From Enhygromyxa salina (lineage in GTDB: Bacteria; Myxococcota_A; Polyangia; Nannocystales; Nannocystaceae), in contig NZ_PVNL01000031.1 of NCBI RefSeq assembly GCF_002994635.1, forward strand, positions 1 through 64,000: a stretch of 64,000 nt of DNA, given 5' to 3'. This document shows, piece after piece, positions 1 through 6,633 of the stretch. Below the pieces are notes generated by a model, which saw only the letters and a list, made by a program, of their open reading frames with translations, was not told the origin of the DNA and ran no database searches. Position 1 is the stretch's first letter; every line of letters starts with the position of its first letter. A program made the translations under genes and the position numbers.

Positions 1-894
1 GACGGGGACGGGGATGGAGACGGGGACGGCGATGGCGACGGCGATGGCGACGGCGATGGCGACGGAGACATCCTCACCTGCCCGCTCGTCACTCAGTGCC
101 TGATCGACTGCAGCGCAGACATCCAGTGCCAGGACCAGTGCGTGGCTCAAGCCAACCCCGAGGCGCTCGCGGAGTCCGAGGCGGTGCGCGCGTGCGTCGT
201 CGACAACAACTGCATGGACCAGCTCTGCGTCGATCAGAACTGTCCATTCGAGGCCTTCGATTGCTACACGGGCGACGACACCTGTCTGGATCTGAACACC
301 TGCGTCTTTGAGTGTGCGGGCGACGAGGCGTGTGAGGCCGCGTGTCACTACGCGTCCTCACCGTTGGCACAAAACCAGATCGAGGAGCTCAACGCTTGCG
401 CGCTCGACAACGCCTGCGCCGACGACGACTGCCTGACCGAGTTTTGCACCGAGGAGTACGTCAGCTGCATCAACGGCGGCAGCGACGGGCTCGCCTGCGT
501 GCCGCTCGCGACCTGCGTGATCGACTGCCAGTACGATCCACTCTGCTCACTCGGCTGCGCGCCGCCGATCAGCCCCGAGGCCGAGGCCGAGGCCGACGCG
601 CTGATCGCCTGCGCCGAGATCGCGATGTGCGACACCTTCGCGTGCACCGAGGAGCTGTGCTCCAACCAGTGGGGCGTGTGTGTGTCGAGTGAGCAGACCT
701 GCGCCGAGATCTACGCCTGCGTGTACAGCTGCAAGGGCGCCGAGCTGTGCGAGATCAATTGCAAGCACGAGGGGATGTTCCTCGATCAGTACTTCCTGTA
801 CCTGCTCGAGACCTGCATCAGCGACAACGCTTGCCAGAATGACGACTGCATCGCGCAGAACTGCGCGACCGAGGCGATGGACTGCGGCGTCTAG
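1..894 (+). CDS. Cysteine-rich secreted protein with Asp-Gly run (5' partial)
   Basis: The gene enters from the left edge with its start missing. The first 22 or so codons are a perfect Asp-Gly alternation, followed by about 270 residues with Cys-x3/4-Cys pairs every 10-20 residues, for example CLIDC, CVVDNNC, CVIDC and CVYSC. The even Cys spacing and high Asp/Glu content suggest repeated, disulfide-bonded small modules in an exported protein; the DG run would be a flexible acidic, possibly calcium-binding, linker. The missing N-terminus probably holds a lipoprotein or secretion signal, as in the related gene at 42155. The stop codon overlaps the tail of the converging adenosine deaminase gene by 4 bases. 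The function is unknown. Similar Cys-rich/DG proteins are common in Nannocystis-like myxobacteria; that is general knowledge, not a search result. Confidence 0.75.
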   Translation, partial: DGDGDGDGDGDGDGDGDGDGDGDILTCPLVTQCLIDCSADIQCQDQCVAQANPEALAESEAVRACVVDNNCMDQLCVDQNCPFEAFDCYTGDDTCLDLNTCVFECAGDEACEAACHYASSPLAQNQIEELNACALDNACADDDCLTEFCTEEYVSCINGGSDGLACVPLATCVIDCQYDPLCSLGCAPPISPEAEAEADALIACAEIAMCDTFACTEELCSNQWGVCVSSEQTCAEIYACVYSCKGAELCEINCKHEGMFLDQYFLYLLETCISDNACQNDDCIAQNCATEAMDCGV

Positions 895-2039
895 CTGGAT
901 TGCTCGGCGTGGGCGTCGGGCTCGACCGTGTGCGGCTGCACGCTCGCGCTGCGCTTTTGCGCTTGCCGTGCCGCCTCGAGGATCCCCTCGTCGATGCTGC
1001 CGTCGGCCGAGAACGCCTCGAGCTGCTTGCTGACCGAGGCCAGGTAGCGCTGCTTCTCGTGGAACGGCAAGAACGCGCTCTTGAACCCGTTGAGGATGAT
1101 CTGCTGAATGTCCGAGAACTTCAGCCCGATCTGGGTGTGGGCCAGCCACATCTCTTTGGACATGGTCGTGTCGGTGATCAACCGGTTGTCGGTGTTGATC
1201 GTGACGCGCGCGCCCAGGTTCTTGTACAGCCGCAGCGGGTGGGTCTGCAGCGAGGCGATCGCCCCGGTCTGCACGTTGGACGAGGGGCAGCACTCGAGCG
1301 GGATCCGGTGGTCGACCACGTAGTGAAGTAGATCGCCGTCCTCGCGCAACCGACAGCCGTGGCCGATGCGGTGGGCCCCGCAGTCGTGTAGGGCCTGGGC
1401 GATCGACGGGGGCCCATAGGCCTCACCCGCGTGGATCGTGACGTTGATGTTGTTGCGCCGGACCAGCGAGAACGCCTCGTGGTGATCCTTGGCGGGGTAG
1501 TCGTACTCGGCCCCGGCGAGATCAAAGCCGACCACGCCGCGGCCCTTGTAGGCGACGACCAGCTCGGCCATCTCCAGGCTGCTCTCGGGGGAGATGTTGC
1601 GGATCCCACACAAGATCAGCTTGCTCTCGATCCCGTGGTCGGTCTCGGCCGCGTGCAGGCCCCGAAGCACGGTCTCGACCACCTCGGTCAGGCGCAGGCC
1701 CTCGCGCACATGCAGCATCGGCGAGTAGCGGACCTCCATGTAGCGGACGTTCTCGGCGGCCGCGTCCTCGGCCAGCTCGTACGCGACCCGGTACAGCGCG
1801 TCGTCGGTCTGTAGCACCCGCAACGTGATGTCGAAGGCCTCCAGGTACTTGACCAAGCTGCCCGTGTTCTCGCCCGCGTGCATGGCCGAGCGCAGGCCCG
1901 GTACATCGCTGGCGGGCAGCTCGACGCCCTGCTCGTCCGCGAGCTCGAGGATGGTCTCGACCCGCAGCGAGCCGTCGAGGTGGACATGGAGGTCCGTCTT
2001 GGGCAGGCGCTGAAAAAATGACAGAGGAAGCTCGTTCAC
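891..2039 (-). CDS. add: Adenosine deaminase
   Basis: Hydrolytic deamination of adenosine or deoxyadenosine to inosine, a cytosolic purine-salvage step. All family motifs are present: HVHLDG (zinc ligands H18 and H20), the TIHAGE block near residue 202, HRIGHG near 224, and TINTDNR near 283. The last is usually TDDP; the second Asp, which contacts substrate, is Asn here. I recall the same TDN form in some actinobacterial deaminases, so it may be a subfamily trait rather than a defect. The 382-residue length is normal. I chose the GTG at 2039 because the protein then begins VNELPLSFFQRLPKTDLH, close to family starts, and because a promoter-like pair lies just upstream. A GTG 36 bases further up (2075) is also open. 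The next gene on this strand, purB, lies about 90 bases upstream. Confidence 0.93.
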   Translation of the reverse strand: MNELPLSFFQRLPKTDLHVHLDGSLRVETILELADEQGVELPASDVPGLRSAMHAGENTGSLVKYLEAFDITLRVLQTDDALYRVAYELAEDAAAENVRYMEVRYSPMLHVREGLRLTEVVETVLRGLHAAETDHGIESKLILCGIRNISPESSLEMAELVVAYKGRGVVGFDLAGAEYDYPAKDHHEAFSLVRRNNINVTIHAGEAYGPPSIAQALHDCGAHRIGHGCRLREDGDLLHYVVDHRIPLECCPSSNVQTGAIASLQTHPLRLYKNLGARVTINTDNRLITDTTMSKEMWLAHTQIGLKFSDIQQIILNGFKSAFLPFHEKQRYLASVSKQLEAFSADGSIDEGILEAARQAQKRSASVQPHTVEPDAHAEQSS

Positions 2040-2048
2040 CTGCGCCCC

Positions 2049-2077
2049 AAGATACCCAGGTTTCGAGGGGCCCACAA
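2049..2077 (-). promoter_or_regulatory. Promoter of add, leaderless type
   Basis: On the minus strand TTGTGG (2077-2072) is followed after 17 bases by TATCTT (2054-2049), and 9 bases later by the GTG at 2039. The geometry fits a sigma-70 promoter whose transcript starts at or next to the start codon. There is no Shine-Dalgarno sequence. Confidence 0.55.
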
Positions 2078-2130
2078 TGCGGGCGTCAGACAGCGCGGTG
2101 GCGGGCCCTAGAACTCCGCAACAGCGGAGC

Positions 2131-3591
2131 TCACACCCGAACGCGGGCGGTGAATCGGCCCTCGCGGGCGCGGTGGCGATCGAGCAGCTGCGCGAGGCCG
2201 GCGAGGTACTCGTCGACTTGTTCGGGCGAGCGGCCGACGTAGCGGGCGGGGTCCAAGCTCGCGTCGTCGACGTGGGCGCCGAGCTGCGGATCGGCCCGCA
2301 TTCGGGCGATCAGATCATTGCCGCGACCCGCCTTGAGCTCGCCCGCGGCCTCCTGGCTGAGCACGCGGATCTGCTCGTGCAGCGCCTGGCGATCGCCGCC
2401 GGCCTCGACCGCGCGCATCATGACGTTCTCGGTCGCCATGAACGGCAGCTCGTCGGCCATGTTCTTGCGCAGCATCGCGGGGTTGACCTCGAGGCCGGCG
2501 GTGACGTCGACGACCAGGTTCAAGATCGCGTCGGTCGCCAGGAACGCCTCGGTCAGGACCAGGCGGCGGTTGGCGCTGTCGTCCAGGGTCCGCTCGAGCC
2601 ACTGGTTGGCGTGGGTCTCCCGCGGGCTGCTGGCCAGCGAGTGGACGAAGCGAGCCAGCGAACAGATCCGTTCGCTGCGCATCGGGTTGCGCTTGTAGGC
2701 CATCGCCGACGAGCCGATCTGCTTGCTCCCAAACGGCTCTTCGACTTCGCGCTCATGCGCGAGCAGGCGCAGGTCGGTCGCGAATTTTGCGGCGGACCCC
2801 GCGATGTCGGCCAGCGCCGAGACCACCCAGGTGTCGAGCTTGCGCGTGTAGGTCTGACCCGAGACCGGGATCGAGCCCGAAAAGCCCATCGCGGCGCACA
2901 CTCGCTGGTCGAGCGCGCGGACCTTGGCGTGGGGATCTTCGGCGCCCGCGAACAGCTGCAAGAACGACGCTTGGGTCCCCGTGGTGCCCTTGACCCCGCG
3001 CAGCGGCAGCCGGGCCACCAGCTGCTCGAGGGTCTCGAGATCGTAGCCGAGATCCTGGGCCCACAGGCACGCCCGCTTGCCGACGGTGGTCAGCTGCGCG
3101 GGCTGAAAGTGGGTGTAGGCCTGGATCGGCTCGGCCCGCCAGCGCTCGGCGAACTCCCCGAGCTGCCGCAGCGAGGTGTAGAGCCGGTCCATGATCAGCT
3201 CGAGCCCGGCGCGGATCATCACGAGCTCGGCGTTGTCGGTCACGAAGCAGCTGGTCGCGCCAAGGTGGATGATCTTGCCCGCGTCGGCGCCCGCGACCTC
3301 GCCGTAGTGGTGGACGTGGGCCATCACGTCGTGGCGCAGCTCGGCCTCGAGCGCGGCGACCCGGTCAAAGTCGATCTGCTCGCGGCTGCGCTCGAGGGCG
3401 GTGATCTGCTCGCTGGAGATCGCCAGGCCGAGCTCAGCCTCGGCCCTGGCGAGGGCGATCCACAGGTCGCGCCACAGCAGCGCCCGGCGCCGATCCGAGA
3501 AGTTGGCCAGCATCGCCTTGGTCGCGTAGCGGCTGGCGAGCGGGCTGCGGTAGTCGGGCGCGTCACTCGGCGCGCGGGTCTCGGCGGTCAT
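2131..3591 (-). CDS. purB: Adenylosuccinate lyase, eukaryote-like type
   Basis: Cleaves SAICAR and adenylosuccinate in purine synthesis (fumarase/aspartase superfamily, homotetramer). Many blocks match the animal ADSL type as I remember it: YRSPLASRYATK at the N-terminus, RHDVMAHVH, GATSCFVTDN, THFQPAQLTTVGKR, GVKGTTGTQASFLQLF, RTLDDSANRR and ELPFMATEN. The flexible catalytic loop reads SSAMAYKRNPMRSER, with Ala where Pro is usual. At 486 residues it is nearer the human enzyme (484) than E. coli PurB (456). The start is the ATG at 3591, giving MTAETRAPSDAP before the conserved region; the reading frame is open further upstream but without family sequence. It diverges from the arginase-like gene across 57 bases and shares its strand with add, so purine synthesis and salvage sit together. 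Confidence 0.95.
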   Translation of the reverse strand: MTAETRAPSDAPDYRSPLASRYATKAMLANFSDRRRALLWRDLWIALARAEAELGLAISSEQITALERSREQIDFDRVAALEAELRHDVMAHVHHYGEVAGADAGKIIHLGATSCFVTDNAELVMIRAGLELIMDRLYTSLRQLGEFAERWRAEPIQAYTHFQPAQLTTVGKRACLWAQDLGYDLETLEQLVARLPLRGVKGTTGTQASFLQLFAGAEDPHAKVRALDQRVCAAMGFSGSIPVSGQTYTRKLDTWVVSALADIAGSAAKFATDLRLLAHEREVEEPFGSKQIGSSAMAYKRNPMRSERICSLARFVHSLASSPRETHANQWLERTLDDSANRRLVLTEAFLATDAILNLVVDVTAGLEVNPAMLRKNMADELPFMATENVMMRAVEAGGDRQALHEQIRVLSQEAAGELKAGRGNDLIARMRADPQLGAHVDDASLDPARYVGRSPEQVDEYLAGLAQLLDRHRAREGRFTARVRV

Positions 3592-3635
3592 CGCCGCGAG
3601 GATATCGCCCGGCTCGTTTGTCACAAGCGTGCTGG

Positions 3636-3641
3636 TATGCT
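3636..3641 (+). promoter_or_regulatory. -10 element of arginase-like gene
   Basis: TATGCT lies 7 bases before the ATG at 3649 with no Shine-Dalgarno, which fits the leaderless pattern of this window. The short divergent region also holds the small palindrome TTGTCACAA at 3618-3626, a possible operator between purB and this gene. Confidence 0.45.
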
Positions 3642-3648
3642 CGCGCCG

Positions 3649-4749
3649 ATGCGCCCGGCGCTGCAGGACCAACTGCTGGACGAACTCGCCTGCTACCTGC
3701 GGCCGCCGGGGCAGGGGATCCACGCGGTCTCGACCGGCAAGGCCCAGCTCGAGGCCAAGACCCGCGCGTACCTGGGCCCGAGCTGGGATCCGGGGCGAGC
3801 GTGGCGCGAGCAGCTCGAGGCCGTGGTCGACGCGGACGTCGCGATGCTCGCGATTCCCAGCGACACCGGGGCGGGGATCATGCGCGGCGCGGCCCGGGGA
3901 CCCGAGGCGATCCGTGCGACGCTGGGGCGCGCGCCCGTGCTCGACCTCGGCGACGTGTTCTCGATCCCGCAGCTGCTCGACGAAGACATGATCTCGGCTG
4001 CCCAGCGCGAGCGCTCACAAGACGCGATCTGGCCGGCGCTGCCGGTCGCGCAGCGCCGCGGCATGCCGGTCTCGCCGCTGGGCATGGCCGAGCGGGTCCG
4101 TCGGCTGCTGCAGCAGCTGGCCCCGCAGCTGCGGCTGTTCATGATCGGGGGCGATCACACGGTGACATGGCCGGTCCTGGCGCCGCTGCTCGAGGGTGAC
4201 ACCCGAGATCTGGGCATCGTCCACTTCGACGCGCACACGGATCTGCTGCCCGAGCGGCTCGGGGTGACCTACTGCTTTGCGACCTGGGCCTACCACGCCA
4301 ACCTCGCGCTCGGCGGGGGGCAGCGCATGATCCAGATCGGCATTCGGGCCAGCGGCCATCCGCGCGCGCACTGGGAGGCGACCCAGGACGTGCGGCAGAT
4401 CTGGGCTGACGAGGCGCGCGCGCTCGAGCCCGCGGCTCTCGCTGCGCAGGTCGTCGATCACCTGCGCGCGCGCGGTGTGCGACGGGTCTATGTGAGCAAC
4501 GACATCGACGGGACCGACGCGCGGTTCGCCGCCGCCTGTGGTACGCCCGAGCCGAACGGGCTGCTGCCGACCCAAGTTCAGGCGGTCATCGAGGCCGTCG
4601 GCGCCGCGTTCCACGTGATCGGCGCAGATCTGGTCGAGGTCGCCCCGGGCCTCTCTCTCGACCATGAACTGGCCGAGGAAACCCTCAAAACTTCGTTCGG
4701 GTACACCCTCGCAACCCTTCGGGCGATGGGTGCAAACCCCCAGGAATAG
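3649..4749 (+). CDS. Arginase/agmatinase-family ureohydrolase
   Basis: A binuclear manganese ureohydrolase that hydrolyses a guanidino or related C-N bond. Metal-binding motifs are intact: GGDHT (His170), HFDAHTD (Asp194, His196, Asp198) and SNDIDGTD (Asp285, Asp287). The protein has 366 residues, with about 60 residues before the usual core and therefore longer than typical arginases (about 300-330). The substrate could be arginine, agmatine, formiminoglutamate or another guanidino compound; the motifs do not decide. The start was taken as the ATG at 3649 because TATGCT lies 7 bases upstream; an ATG at 3637 is in frame but overlaps that element. The frame is open for 1.5 kb further upstream, but that stretch is antisense to purB. 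An ECF sigma gene follows after 2 bases, so the three genes 3649-6478 probably form one transcript. Confidence 0.88.
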   Translation: MRPALQDQLLDELACYLRPPGQGIHAVSTGKAQLEAKTRAYLGPSWDPGRAWREQLEAVVDADVAMLAIPSDTGAGIMRGAARGPEAIRATLGRAPVLDLGDVFSIPQLLDEDMISAAQRERSQDAIWPALPVAQRRGMPVSPLGMAERVRRLLQQLAPQLRLFMIGGDHTVTWPVLAPLLEGDTRDLGIVHFDAHTDLLPERLGVTYCFATWAYHANLALGGGQRMIQIGIRASGHPRAHWEATQDVRQIWADEARALEPAALAAQVVDHLRARGVRRVYVSNDIDGTDARFAAACGTPEPNGLLPTQVQAVIEAVGAAFHVIGADLVEVAPGLSLDHELAEETLKTSFGYTLATLRAMGANPQE

Positions 4750-4751
4750 CC

Positions 4752-5531
4752 ATGACCGACCCGAGTTCGCCACCGCCAATGGAAGCTGCCGCCCGGCGCG
4801 AGTTCGAACAGACCGCCCTCCCGCTCATCGACAATCTGTATGGCGCCGCGATGCGCCTGACCCGTGACCCCTCCGAAGCCGAGGATCTCGTGCAAGACGC
4901 GATGGTCCGGGCTTTTCGATTTTGGAGCTCGTTTCAGCAGGGCACCAACATCAAGGCGTGGATGTTCACGATCCTGCGCAACACCTTCATCAACGGCTAC
5001 CACCGTCGCGGCCGCAAGCGCAGCTTCCAAAATGACGTCAGCGCCCAGGTACGCTCGCTCGGCCCGGCCGTGGCGGTCGCCAACTCGACGAGCCCGCCCG
5101 GACCCGAAGAGGGCATGAACTCGCGGATCACCCACGCGAGAATTCGGGAGGCCCTCGAGTCTCTCCCGATCGACTACCGCACCGCTGTGACCCTCGCCGA
5201 CCTCGAGGGCCTGTCCTACAAAGAGATCGCCGAGGTCATGGAGTGCCCGATCGGCACGGTCATGAGTCGGATCTATCGGGGCCGCAAGATCCTCCACAAG
5301 TTGCTCTACGACCACGCCCTCGAGATCGGGATGGTCGACGACGATGACCCGCCGGCTGGTGAGCGCGAGTCCACCCGCCGCAAGCCGCCCAAGTCCCAGG
5401 CCAAACGGTCCGGGAAACGGGCCCCAAAACGGGCCGGAAAACAAGCCGAGCGGGCCGAGACCACTGAAAAAACTGCTACCCCCGACGCCGTCGATCTCGC
5501 GGCTTACCGGGACGCGAGGAAGAACGCATGA
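4752..5531 (+). CDS. ECF RNA polymerase sigma factor with basic C-terminal tail
   Basis: Sigma-70 family, ECF group. Region 2 is at about residues 20-90 (DLVQDAMVRAFRFW, WMFTILRNTFINGYHRR) and region 4 at about 125-180 (LPIDYRTAVTLADLEGLSYKEIAEVM, GTVMSRIYRGRKIL). After region 4 there is an unusual tail of about 70 residues, very rich in Lys, Arg and Pro (KRSGKRAPKRAGKQ), which could contact DNA or an anti-sigma factor; that role is inference. The ATG at 4752 is preceded by AGGA 7 bases away and by the stop of the ureohydrolase 2 bases away. The gene ends in an ATGA overlap with the next gene, the usual arrangement of an ECF factor and its anti-sigma partner. Confidence 0.93.
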   Translation: MTDPSSPPPMEAAARREFEQTALPLIDNLYGAAMRLTRDPSEAEDLVQDAMVRAFRFWSSFQQGTNIKAWMFTILRNTFINGYHRRGRKRSFQNDVSAQVRSLGPAVAVANSTSPPGPEEGMNSRITHARIREALESLPIDYRTAVTLADLEGLSYKEIAEVMECPIGTVMSRIYRGRKILHKLLYDHALEIGMVDDDDPPAGERESTRRKPPKSQAKRSGKRAPKRAGKQAERAETTEKTATPDAVDLAAYRDARKNA

Positions 5532-6478
5532 CTTTGGATACACTCGAGCCGGATCACGCCGAGATGGTGGCGCTGCTGCAGCCGTTCGTGGACGGCGAGC
5601 TGTCTGACGAAGAGCGCGAGCTCGTCGCCGGGCAGATCGCCCTCGACCCAGAATTTCAGGCGATCGTCCGCGAGCAGCAGGAGGTCCGCGCGGCCCTGCG
5701 CGAGCTCGAGCGCGAGCTCGCTCCCGCCGGTCTGCGCGAGCGGATCCTCGCGGATCTCGACGCCGTGCAGGCCGAGCAGCGCGCGGCCGAGCAGCGTGGG
5801 TGGTTCGCGCCGGTCGTCGGACGGATCAAGGCGTTCGGGCGCGGGGCGCTGTTGATGGTCCCCGCTGCGGCCGCCGCCGGGTTGCTGTTCGTGGTCGCCA
5901 ACAACGCGGGCTGGATCGGCCTGCAGGACACCACCGCGCACGTCGATGGCGGCCTGGCCAGCTCGATGCCGATCCGCACCCACAAGTCCGCCAAGCAAGT
6001 GCCAGCCGAGCCAGCCCCCAAGGTCGCGGTCGCGCCCGCGGCCGCGCCTGGGCCTGATCCCAGCCTGCCCAGCGGTGAGCGCCTGGCCGAGGAGCAGGGC
6101 TTCGCGGTTCAAGTCGCGCCGCCGCGCTCGCTCCCGAAGGACGTCGCGCTGGTCAGCGACTCGAAGACCGCGCCAGGCTCGTCGGCGATGGTCCGCTACC
6201 GCGACGGCTCGGGCGCGCTGATGGTCGATCGCCAGCGCCGCGCGGGCGTGGCCGAGCTCCACGGCCGACCACTCGCCGCGCTCGGTCACGACTACTACCT
6301 CTCGCGCGACGAGCAAGGCCGGGCGCGGGTCGAGTTCCGACTGGGCGCCGTGCACCACAGCTTGGTGCTCGAGGGTGCCGACGCGCGGATCGACGGGGCG
6401 ATCAGCGTCGACGAAGCGGACTTCCGCAGCCTGCTGCTGGTCGCCAACGCCCTGCGGGAAGCCCACGGCAACCCGTAG
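5528..6478 (+). CDS. Membrane anti-sigma factor (cysteine-less)
   Basis: Predicted single-pass regulator of the sigma factor encoded just upstream; the two genes share ATGA. The first 90 residues are charged and helical, with LLQPFVDGELSDEER matching the start of anti-sigma domains of the putative zinc-finger type. The zinc motif HxxxCxxC is absent and the whole protein contains no cysteine. A hydrophobic segment at about residues 112-130 (ALLMVPAAAAAGLLFVV) anchors it, followed by an Ala/Pro-rich linker and an exported domain of about 130 residues (MVRYRDGSGALMVDR, VEFRLGAVHHSLVLEG) that I do not recognise. Signal release by proteolysis is plausible but not shown. The identification rests mainly on context, topology and the N-terminal motif. 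Confidence 0.8.
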   Translation: MTLDTLEPDHAEMVALLQPFVDGELSDEERELVAGQIALDPEFQAIVREQQEVRAALRELERELAPAGLRERILADLDAVQAEQRAAEQRGWFAPVVGRIKAFGRGALLMVPAAAAAGLLFVVANNAGWIGLQDTTAHVDGGLASSMPIRTHKSAKQVPAEPAPKVAVAPAAAPGPDPSLPSGERLAEEQGFAVQVAPPRSLPKDVALVSDSKTAPGSSAMVRYRDGSGALMVDRQRRAGVAELHGRPLAALGHDYYLSRDEQGRARVEFRLGAVHHSLVLEGADARIDGAISVDEADFRSLLLVANALREAHGNP

Positions 6479-6617
6479 GCCGAGCCGCCTTCAGCGAGCC
6501 ACGCCCTAGCATGAACGCCAGCTGACCGGCGACATATCGTGCATGAGCCCGCTACCTCCCCGAACACGCCGCAATTCCGACTCGGGATCACGGGGCTGGT
6601 GAAGCGCATCTAGAGCA

Positions 6618-6623
6618 GATAAT
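6618..6623 (+). promoter_or_regulatory. -10 element of frzS
   Basis: GATAAT lies 10 bases before the GTG at 6634, with no Shine-Dalgarno between them. The 155-base gap after the anti-sigma gene holds nothing else I can name. Confidence 0.4.
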
Positions 6624-6633
6624 CTCGCCTGCC

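Noticed and set aside
1..70. Short regular repeat at the left edge, considered as a CRISPR or satellite
   Set aside because: It is a codon-phased Asp-Gly run continuous with a coding sequence, with no spacers.
3618..3641. TTGTCA and TATGCT read as a -35/-10 pair
   Set aside because: The spacing is 12 bases, too short for sigma-70; only the -10 element is kept.
2077..3648. Open frame upstream of the ureohydrolase gene, on the plus strand
   Set aside because: It is antisense to purB, has no family sequence, and exists because high-GC DNA lacks stop codons. The true start is near 3649.
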